From: Myxocyprinus asiaticus
Taxonomy: Eukaryota; Chordata; Actinopteri; Cypriniformes; Catostomidae
Assembly: GCF_019703515.2 (NCBI RefSeq)
Contig: NC_059363.1
Coordinates: 2,643,817-2,707,816 of the forward strand
DNA length: 64,000 nucleotides
Direction of reading: 5' to 3'
Of this stretch, positions 55,556-64,000 are shown one piece after another. The notes under the pieces were generated by a model. That model was not told where the DNA came from. It worked only from the letters and a program-made list of their open reading frames with translations, and ran no database searches. How positions within the stretch are numbered: the stretch's first letter is position 1; the number at the start of each line of letters is the position of its first letter. The translations under genes were made by a program, and so were the position numbers.

Positions 55556-56110
55556 CGTAAGTTGACCATATGTCCTCTTTTTCGGACCTTAAAAAAGCGT
55601 CCGGCCGGGATTTCTAAATTTGGGAAAATGTCCGGGATTCGGCTTTAGTTGCATTATGATGTGCATCTGGTCTAATACTGCATTGTGTGTGTGTGTGTGC
55701 ATATTTGCATTGCTTTAACCCCTCTTTGTAAGTCCCGCCTTCTCGTACACCAGTTGGTCAATTATAAGACGCTTGCAGAAACTATCCTGCCTGTCAGTCT
55801 CTCCGCGAACGTGCGAAGCGCTGTTGTGTTCGGCATCAAACAGTTGCTTGACAGCAGCAGCAAATGACAGCTGAGTGGAAACAATGCCCAAACGAAAGTG
55901 CAAATTTACAGAAGAATTACACAAAATATTCCAATGCTTTCATCCAGGTCGAGATCCGTGGGAAGCAGAATGTATGACATGTAAAGCTGACACTTATGTG
56001 TCAGTTGCTAATAAAGGTGCAAGTGATTTAGAAGCACACATTAGCTCTGCGAAGCATGAAGTGTCAGCAAAAAGGTGAAAGTTCATCAGGTAAATTAACG
56101 GACTACTATT
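55556..56110 (+). mobile_element. Possible nested element with a second zinc-finger frame
   Basis: Sequence from about 55560 (GTTGACCATATGTCCTCTTT) departs from the surrounding hAT. The frame 55884-56078 (MPKRKCKFTEELHKIFQCF, then CMTCKADTYVSVANKGASDL, then HISSAKHEVSAKR) resembles the N-terminal finger of another transposon-derived protein. Boundaries are approximate. Confidence 0.45.
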
Positions 56111-56276
56111 TGTGACCAGGTAAAATTGTTATCACATTGCTTCATTTTCCATGGCCATTCAAAATAATAGTAATAGTAAATGAAGTTACACTCATGGCAT
56201 TAAATATTTTATTTTAGTACACGGACATTCAAAAGAATGTTGGAAATTTATATATACATACATATATATATATATA

Positions 56277-56282
<6 letters not shown>

Positions 56283-56316
<34 letters not shown>
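56283..56316. repeat. (TG)n microsatellite
   Basis: About 15 TG units inside the hAT. Confidence 0.9.
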
Positions 56317-56318
<2 letters not shown>

Positions 56319-56812
56319 GCTAATAGAGTGTGTTTTTCACTGTATTAAAGTTTGCATTCATAGTAGCACTTTGTTGCAGAATAATGCCCTGCAGTGCACA
56401 CTTTGTTTCTTGTACATTTGTTTGTGTTTAAGAGAAGATGATTTAATAAAATATTGAAATATTAATGAGACAAGTTTTTATATTTATTTTGGGTTAATTA
56501 ATTGTTATATTAATCAAGTAATAATTATACAAAATCTTTAGAATAATCGGCAAATTAGTCGTTAGATTAATCGACTAATCGGAAAAATAATCGTTAGATT
56601 AATCGATAAAAAATAATTGTTAGGTGCAGCCCTAGTGACAGATACTCTCTGCTTGGTCGTGTTTGCATAAAGCCATTTCTCAAGACTCCGTCACGGGGAA
56701 TGAGAGAGAGAGGACATGTTCGCTAACTTAACAGTGAGTTTCACTAATTGTAAGTTTCTTTATTTGCTCTTTTCACTCGTATGGCTTTGTGACATAGCTT
56801 TGTTGTCATTAA

Positions 56813-56931
56813 AGAGATGGTTCATGCAAAAAAAATTTAATTCTGCAATCATTTACTGTCCATTACTCACTTATTGTTCTAACCCTGTATGAATGTATGA
56901 GAATTTTCATTTTCTTGGACAAACTATCACT
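56813..56931. mobile_element. Short TTAA-flanked AGGGATAGTTCACC-type copy
   Basis: TTAA-AGAGATGGTTCATGC at the left and GGACAAACTATCACT-TTAA at the right, with ATCATTTACTG and TTTTCATTTTC subterminal blocks. 119 bases between TTAA at 56809-56812 and 56932-56935. Confidence 0.65.
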
Positions 56932-57131
56932 TTAAATATTTAATGCAAAATTGTCCTTATGTAAATGCAGTTTTGCAGCATTAACTGTCTACTGTCACCA
57001 AACATTATTGACTGTGTATCAAATGATTTATGAATATGAAATGATCTCGAGGGCCTTTGACAAATAAGATTGCCCAAGATGAAAATGAGAGAAAAAAAAA
57101 AAAAGAGAAATCTTTTAAAAATGTAGTTTAA

Positions 57132-57515
57132 CGGGGTCTGGGTAGCTCGAATGGAGTCGCGAGTTCGAATCCAGGGTGTGCTGAGTGACTCCAGCCAGGT
57201 CTCCTAAGCAACCAAATTGGCCCGGTTGCTAGGGAGGGTAGAGTCACATGGGGTAACCTCCTTGTGGTCGCGATTAGTGGTTCTCGCTCTCAGTGGGGCG
57301 TGTGGTAAGTTGTGCGTGGATCGCGGAGAGTAGCATGAGTCTCCACATGCTGTGAGTCTCCGCAAGTCACGTGATAAGATATGCGGATTGACGGTCTCAG
57401 AAGCGGAGGCAACTGAGACTCCACCACCCGGATTGAGGTGAGTAACCACGCCACCACGAGGACCTACTAAGTAGTGAGAATTGGGCATTCCAAATTGGGA
57501 GAAAAGGGGATAAAA
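57132..57515 (+). mobile_element. tRNA-derived SINE (family S1, copy 2)
   Basis: Starts CGGGGTCTGGGTAGCTCGAA, lacks a piece between the A- and B-box regions, then GAGTTCGAATCCAGGG and the shared body to a TTGGGAGAAAAGGGGATAAA tail. Confidence 0.85.
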
Positions 57516-57539
57516 AGAATTAAAATTTTAGTTTAAAAC

Positions 57540-58530
57540 ATAGGTCAAATTAATAGAAATTTAATCTTTGTGTTCATGTTGGTGCCATAAATGACTTTCA
57601 TTTGGTGAATCAAAGTTTTTCTAATATTAATACTATTTTAAAACAATGTTTTGACTGCTTATTTATTTAAATAAGTAATAAATAAAGATTATTCCAAACT
57701 GCTTATGATAATTATTATTATTTATTTTTTCAGCTTTTAATCAGACTTTTATTTCATCATACTGTCTCTGGTCGGTTACATCACTTATACATGTTTTACT
57801 TTAAGCCCCCCAAAAAATATCAAAATGACTTTGAACTCAATAATTGAAAACATCTTAGTAGAGGTGGAATCAAGTCATTGTTTTGTGCAAATTATTTTTA
57901 ATGTATTTTTGAATAACTAAAGATCTGGACAACAAAATGAGCATCGCCACATTGACGTATTGAATACATTTGTGTGGGGGATACACACACATAAACATGC
58001 ATGCATTTCTACAAATATATGATTTGCATTTCTGCATCGCTGAGCTTGCCACAAAATAGTTTTTTTTTTATTTTTTGTAGATGAAAACAGGGTTTTGAAA
58101 TATTTAGTAGAGTGCATTCACACCAAGCTAATCCATAATGCAGCTTTCTCTCTCCCACGTCTTATGCACTAGAAGTGTTTATGTTATTACCAGCACTGAA
58201 ATGTATTATGCAGAATCCAAATCACAAATTATTAGCCACATGTACATCATTTTGGAAGAGTAAACATGTAATTTATTTTCATCCAGTTTCTTTGCTTCAA
58301 GGAATGGCTTGTGGGCCATGCGAACAACGTGCAAATCTTTGTGAACGCACTAATTTCACCCTTCACCATTCTAACACAGTACAGATTGGTGGCTCGGTTG
58401 ATTAAAAAAAGAATTCATTTTGATAAAATGTCTAGAGGAGACAGCATGGAGATGGATATAAATGCAAATTGAGATTTGGAGGTGTTTATGTAAATGTGAG
58501 AATCACCGTCCATGTGTAGAAGTGTGAAAG
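57540..58530. other. Unassigned, A/T-rich
   Basis: No exon or repeat family recognised. Confidence 0.4.
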
Positions 58531-58532
58531 AC

Positions 58533-59935
58533 GGTGCTTCAAGGAATAGTTCAGTCAAATATAAAAATTCTGTCATTATTTAATCACCCACATGCTGTTC
58601 CAAACCTGAATGCTGTTGTTTTGGATATGGAGTGCAAAAGAAGAATCTTTAAACAGTTCGGTAAGGGGGTTTAATAGTTTAATAATAAACTTAAACAAAA
58701 ACATAAACACATGCAGGGCAGCTGCCTGTAATTCTCTCTCTCGAACTGTCGTCCCCGGCCGCCTTTATTCCTCGCGCGCCCCATCAGGCTGATTGGGGAC
58801 CAGGCGTGTGTCATTCCAGCCCGGCCCCGCCCTCTTCGGCTCTACAAGCTCTATCCTTAAAATGACATCACATCAAGCTACAAAATGGACCATGGCAAGG
58901 AAGGCAAGATTATCAGTGAATAATGACTTAAATTTCAGTCAGTTTCCAACACAAAGCTGTCGTATGAATTCAGAAGACTTGGAATAAAGTGCATTAGTTG
59001 TACAGACTACTGTTATGATATATTTGTGGTGAATTTATGGTGCTTTTTTTGCCTTTTTTGGGAGAGGCTACATAAACATTCATTAAAATTTCTCATTTTG
59101 TGTTCTATAGAACATTGAATGAAATTACTGTTTACAGAAAAGCACCGCTGTCAATGGCCGCTTTGCTCAGTTTGAGCTAAAATGCCCCCAAAGTTCTGTT
59201 TTTGTGGTTGAAACACCCCGTTTCCAAAAGATTATTAGAGATTTGGATCAGGAAATACTCAGGATTGACATAAATTACGATTTTTTTCACGGATCACCGT
59301 CATCGTTATCGCGTCTGCTCCAATTAAACCAATTTGCCCAAGAGCAAACGGATGTTTTTCATTTCTAAAGTGCAACCGCTGAGGTCAAATATGATCTAAT
59401 GATGATTTTATATATAACAAAGTCCACTATGGAAGATCTAATGGGACGAATGAAACCCGTTTATGCAAATGTAAATAATAACATATTACCAGTACTTCCA
59501 CGTGTTCAGTCGAATCTGGCTGCTATCAAGGTTGAATATTGAATGTGTCAAATGTTATCATGAATGAAGTAGTAAAGATGCATATTGCACATAAATGGCA
59601 CATTTGTCAGACTTTATAAGTGTGTTAAATGTGTGAGGATGTGTATTCATCAACCTGTTATATGTCCGACATAATCATACATGCCCATTGAAACAAGTTA
59701 AAACTGGTTTTCTTCACTATAAACCATAGATATCACTTCATAATAGCTTTCATTTGCATTATCAAACATTATGATATTATGTAATGCTTAAAAGATTATT
59801 AAAACTGCAGCACTGCTCATATCCAGCATTAACTGACGTCACGGTAATCTCGTCAGTGCATGACAGAAAATCATACAGCTTTGGAATGACACGAGGGTGA
59901 GTAAATAATGAGGTTTTTTTTTTTTTTGCATGAAC
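58533..59935. mobile_element. Long copy of the AGGGATAGTTCACC family with inserted GC-rich module
   Basis: Left TCAAGGAATAGTTCAGTCAA with AATTCTGTCATTATTTAATC; right GAGGGTGAGTAAATAATGAG with TGCATGAACAGTC in inverted order. Inside, 58720-58870 is a GC-rich segment (CATCAGGCTGATTGGGGACC) unlike its surroundings. No transposase was seen. Confidence 0.5.
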
Positions 59936-59939
59936 AGTC

Positions 59940-61295
59940 TGTTTAATTTAGAACAAAGTAAAACGAAAACAAAACAGATGGGCATAATTGATGTGACACA
60001 TGCAGAAGTCTCATCCTGAGATGCTCCGAGGGAATGTTTGGAGCGCTGTGAGATCCGAGGTCAATCTAAGTGCACTATGAATGTCTCTGAGGTCTACCGG
60101 GAGACTGCTAGTAGTTTCTGTCTGCGGTCAGGTGGCATTCATGCATTACTAGAGAAGCATAACTGAAGACAGGAGAGGACTGCCGCTCACCGCAGATGAA
60201 CTCAGCTTGCCTGAGCGATACGCCCTTTCTGATGAGGCACTCTACAGCGTGAAATAGCAGCCGCTGTGTTTTAGCAAAGAGGCTTAATCCTGATGAATAC
60301 ATTTCCTGCTTGTTTTCCCATTACTGGAGGCATCATAAGTCTGTCACACAACTCTGATCGCATTTCAGAGCATCTAATCTCTAAACCATGTGTTCTGTGT
60401 GTGTTTTTATGTTTCTTCTTGACATCTTTTTCAATGATTTCTGTGCCTTGTGGTCTAAAAATGAGATTAAGAAAAGTATTTCCATTTGATTCGTTTTGGC
60501 ATGCATTGTGAGATATACCGGCTTTGTGTTTTCACTTTTTGATGGACTGGAGAGGAACTGGTTTGTTCTAGTTAGTGTGAACAGTTGGTGTTCGATAAGG
60601 ACTTGACAGAATAGAGCAGTTTTGCAGAGGAAAAAAGTACTGCTTAAAGCAAGTAAATTAAATGTGCTGTTTTTAAGGGAGTAATGAGAATCGAATCCAG
60701 TTCAGATTAGCCTGCACGTAATGATTCTGGTTCCTTAACAATTCCTTTAGTGCTTTTAAAGGATTATGCACTTTGCGGTGGACTTTTTCAGATGTTCAAT
60801 AGCAGTTAGCATAAATGAACATCATCATTTCCCCAACGAAAGTCCACTAATTCATAAAGTTAGCCGAATAAAAATTTGCAATAAAAACAGTTATTCACTG
60901 ACCCGTTTTCCACCCTCTCTCTGACCCGCATTAATTACCGCATTGCTACAGTACCGTTAAGACTATTTGGTCATGACCTCTGTTTCGATTGGCTAACGTC
61001 CGAGCGATGTCGTAGTTCACATTGTTGTTTTTGTCAAAATATATTCATTTCTTATCATAACAAAATACTGTCTGCCATTTAATCAATTTATTACCATATA
61101 ATACAGGAAATATGTCAGATGTTATAAATACAACACAAATCAATTCATTTCCCCACTTTTTGAATTTTGGACGCTTTTATGGCATTCTGGGGCATTTGTG
61201 GTCCGCCAGGTGAAAATTGTAAGTCTTATAACTTACAGTATGTGTGGGACGAGTTCTGTGATGAAGTTTTGTTTTATTATTCATCTAACTTTAAT
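59940..61295. other. Mostly unique sequence
   Basis: No repeat ends found. 60000-60300 has more balanced base composition and no stop-free exon with recognisable protein on either strand. It could be a non-coding exon or regulatory element, but nothing proves it. Confidence 0.35.
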
Positions 61296-61299
61296 ACAT

Positions 61300-61412
61300 G
61301 TAGCTTGTAATGCCAAGTCATGGCTTTGACTCCCAGGGAACATGCATAATGTATTCTTTGAATGCACTGGACGTGGCTTTGGATAGAAGCATCTGCCAAA
61401 TGAATAAATGTA
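61300..61412 (+). mobile_element. 3' fragment of V-SINE-like element
   Basis: GGCTTTGGATAGAAGCATCTGCCAAATG-type tail (compare 53165-53205) ending AATAAATGTAAT. Head degraded. Confidence 0.6.
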
Positions 61413-62580
61413 ATACTTAGGGTCAGAGGTTTGTTCAAAATCAAATCACTAACATTAAGTAGTCAGAATAGCAATAGTAAGAATGTCCTTAAGAAACACC
61501 ACCAATGATTTGGTCTCTTTAAAAATGTTCACACGTAGCTCATCTCAGCATTGTGACTCTTTTGTGATCAGTTGAATTTCACCTGTAAACCAGGAGGGCT
61601 TTTACCACCAAACAACAGACACTTTTGCTGTAGTGTGAGTCACTCTCCTCTCAAATCATTCTTCACTTCAGTACAATAAAACAGAAGGACCGAGTACAAG
61701 TCCTTGATTTGCAGGTGTTGGTGTTGTGAAGCTCATATTGGCATACTGCTTCCTCTATTGTTCACTAATGCCAGGAGCGTGTCTGAAGTGGTGGAATGAA
61801 TGAACTGATCCGTGACGTGCATATACTGGAGAGATTGAATCGAGATAATACATGCAAAGTTTAGCAGAGAGTTTTTTTTGTACAGATGAAAATAATTGAA
61901 ATTAAACAATGGAGTGTAGACAGTTGTAGTTACTTATTGTTGTATTGTCCATTATTAAACACATATTTCCAGCTCTAAAATCTGATTGGATGAGCCACGT
62001 ATGAAGTCACTGATATACACGCCAGTGTTTCCTGCATCTCTCCCCCGCTATTGAATCTCCAGCGCCACGGCAAAAGAAATAATATTTTACCTGAGTTATA
62101 AGCTTGCAGTTTGAATTGAATATAATGTGATAAAAAAAAAAGTGTACAGCAAAATAACGCCAACACCAACATCCTTCTATTGCATTATGTTCGCTGGCTG
62201 CAATTGAAAACAAACAACACTTGAATAATATAGTCCAATTTACAAGCAAATTACTCTTATGAACTGGTTCTGTGAGTGAACCATTCCAAATGACTCTTAT
62301 GAACCGGTTCTTTGGAATGAATCATTCTAAACAACTCACCAACACACAAGTTATTGGTTTGAATCATTCTGATGAATCTTTCACTTAACAAACTCAAATT
62401 AACAAAGCAAAGACATTACTGTCAGTCAAATCTGAGTCGAAATGAAGCAAGAATTGTTTTTTGTATTTAAAGGTTTGTGAAATTTATTCATTTAGTCATT
62501 ACATTTGTCATTCATATAACAACATGTATTTAAAGATACGCATTTATGCAATATAACAAATGATTTAATAAAAAATGAAA
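61413..62580. other. Unassigned sequence with short internal duplications
   Basis: 62255-62390 contains recurring GAACTGGTTCTGTGAGTGAA and GAACCGGTTCTTTGGAATGA units with ATCATTCT, probably a degraded repeat. No gene found. Confidence 0.35.
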
Positions 62581-62587
62581 CAGTTAT

Positions 62588-63018
62588 GGGGGGCCTGGGT
62601 AGCTCAGAGAGTATTGACGCAGACTACCACACCTGGAGTTTCGAGTTTGAATCCATGGCGTGCTAAGTGACTCCAGCCAGGTCTCCTAAGCAACCAAATT
62701 GGCCCGGTTGCTAGGGAGGGTAGAGTCACATGGGGTAACCTCCTCGTGGTCGCTATAATGTGGTTCTCGCTCTCGGTGGGGCGCGTGGTGAGTTGTGCGT
62801 GGATGCCGCGGAGAATAGCGTGAAGCCTCCACACGCGCTACGTCTCAGCGGTAACGTGCTCAACAAGCCACGTGATAAGATGAGTGGATTGACGGTCTCA
62901 GACGCGAAGGCAACTGAGATTCGTCCTCCACCCAGATTGAGGCGAGTCACTACGCCACCACGAGGACTTAGAGCGCATTGGGAATTCCAAATTGGGGAGA
63001 AAAAAAGAAAAAAAAAAC
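62588..63018 (+). mobile_element. tRNA-derived SINE (family S1, copy 3)
   Basis: GGGGGCCTGGGTAGCTCAG head, B-box-like GAGTTTGAATCC, full body with CACGTGATAAGATGAGTGGA and an A-rich tail. Confidence 0.88.
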
Positions 63019-63224
63019 AATTATAAAGTTATTTATATTTGTTCTGTATTTGTATACAGTGTGTATATGTGTGTGTGTGTATCAAAACATGATATCAAAA
63101 CATCAATCCAAAAATGTTTGTTTACCATTATATCAGTTGCTTGGTTGACGTTTGTAACTCATTTGTTTGTGAGTTGCGCAAAGTGTAATGAAATTATTTC
63201 TTTTATCTTTGTTTGTTTTGTTTT

Positions 63225-63650
63225 TTGGGGATTTTCTCCCCTTTTTCTCCCAATTTGGAATGCCCAGTTCCCAATGTGCTTTTTAAGTCCTCGTGGTGGT
63301 GTAGTGACTCGTCTCAATCTGGGTGGTGGAGGACAAATCCCAGCTGCCTCTGTGTCCAAGACTGTCAATCCATGTATCTTATCATGTGGCTTGTTGAGTT
63401 ACCACAGAGACATAGCGCGTGTGGAGGCTTCACGCTCAACTCACCACGGCCCCACCAAGAACGAACCACATTATAGTGATCATGAGGAGGGTTACCCCAT
63501 GTGACTCTACCCTCCCTAGCAACCAGGCCAACTTGGTTGCTTAGGAGACCTGGCTGGAGTCACTCAGCACGCCCTGGGATTTGAACTAGTGAACTAGCGA
63601 ACTCCAGGAGTGGTAGCCAGCGTCTTTACCACTGAGCTACCCAGGCCCCC
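63225..63650 (-). mobile_element. tRNA-derived SINE (family S1, copy 4)
   Basis: Reverse strand starts GGGGGCCTGGGTAGCTCAGT at 63650 and runs to the CCAAATTGGGAGAAAAAGG tail at about 63230. It is inverted relative to copy 3, about 206 bases away. Confidence 0.88.
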
Positions 63651-63654
63651 TTTA

Positions 63655-64000
63655 TCTTTGTTTTCTTGATAGATCTGAAATGTTGTTTGTAGATCATTAG
63701 GCAAACTTTAGAACTCCAACAGGAGACATGAAGGTACACAAGGAAGTATCGAGCAATAGGAGAATATTTTTAATGATATTGTTAGCGTATTTTCAATGCA
63801 CAGTTTCAGAAGGCAACACTCAATGCTGTATATATTTAAAACAAGCTCAGTTCATTATATCAAAGCCATTTGTGCATCTTTGTTTTTTTGTTTTTTTTTT
63901 ATCCCACATTGACGATTTACATATTCCGCCTTATTAGAGTCTTGTGTATGAGAAACAAATGAAGCACCACCAACAGGATTTCTTTTCCTGTCTGTTTTTA
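63655..64000. other. Unassigned sequence at right edge
   Basis: No exon or repeat recognised apart from a T-run near 63880. Confidence 0.4.

Larger units (their letters stand above)
55077..56634. mobile_element. hAT element with BED zinc-finger remnant, perfect TSD
   Basis: Begins TAGGGCTGGGATGATTCATC and ends GGTGCAGCCCTA, flanked by perfect GTGACAGA duplications (55069-55076 and 56635-56642). The subterminal regions carry repeated AATCGACTAATCG motifs. 1558 bases. Holds the BED-finger frame at 55176-55412 and a second, probably nested, zinc-finger frame at 55884-56078. The catalytic domain is absent. Confidence 0.88.

Noticed and set aside
58793..58987. Open frame after the GC-rich module
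   Set aside because: No domain, and it spans the edge of a repeat.
62588..62665. Functional tRNA gene
   Set aside because: A- and B-box-like sequences are present, but there is no complete cloverleaf, and the same head recurs at the start of four long SINE copies.

Overview
The window is teleost nuclear DNA, most likely from a cypriniform (carp/minnow group) fish. The reasons are intron-split vertebrate genes, a fish-type NLR gene with FISNA-NACHT, 174-base LRR exons and a B30.2 exon, and several repeat families of a kind usually seen in cypriniforms: tRNA-derived SINEs, a 5S-rRNA-derived SINE, many Tc1 and hAT elements, and an AGGGATAGTTCACC-ended element. No bacterial-type operon, CRISPR array or functional rRNA/tRNA gene is present. 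Genus and species cannot be fixed by reading alone. || Layout. (1) 48-3453, minus strand: five coding exons of klhl10 (BTB, BACK and most Kelch repeats). The 3' end lies beyond the left edge. (2) 3.8-8.3 kb: a decayed non-LTR retrotransposon split by a Tc1-type MITE and a second small element, then CA-rich repeats and a fold-back. (3) 8.9-24.8 kb, plus strand: one NLR gene with a leader exon, N-terminal exon, FISNA-NACHT exon carrying an unusual Asp-rich insert, three LRR exons, a 47-base linker exon and a PRY-SPRY (B30.2) exon. Its introns are swollen by hAT, SINE and TTAA-flanked insertions. Its reading frame ends on a stop codon that lies inside the terminus of a hAT element inserted in the last exon. 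(4) 26.3-35 kb: a second, orphan NLR-like leader exon, a hAT-like element hosting a CR1/L2/Rex1-group LINE, a Tc1 copy, a Tc1 deletion derivative and a full 5S-derived SINE. (5) 35.1-35.5 kb: a probable promoter plus untranslated first exon, with a GC box, an upstream ORF and a strong splice donor. (6) 35.5-64 kb: possibly the long first intron of that gene. No further coding exon was recognised. It is filled with Tc1 elements (one with an uninterrupted transposase and near-identical terminal repeats), Sleeping-Beauty-like Tc1 relics, hAT elements, an endonuclease-bearing (RLE) LINE relic and tRNA SINEs. || The two recognised genes are divergently transcribed and have no known joint pathway: klhl10 is a Cullin-3 substrate adaptor used in spermatids, and the NLR is an innate immune receptor of a family hugely expanded in fish. 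The rest of the window is a layered record of DNA-transposon activity. Seven hAT insertions can be bounded, most with 8-base target duplications, and about eleven Tc1-type copies or fragments are present. All boundaries and family calls come from reading the sequence by eye.
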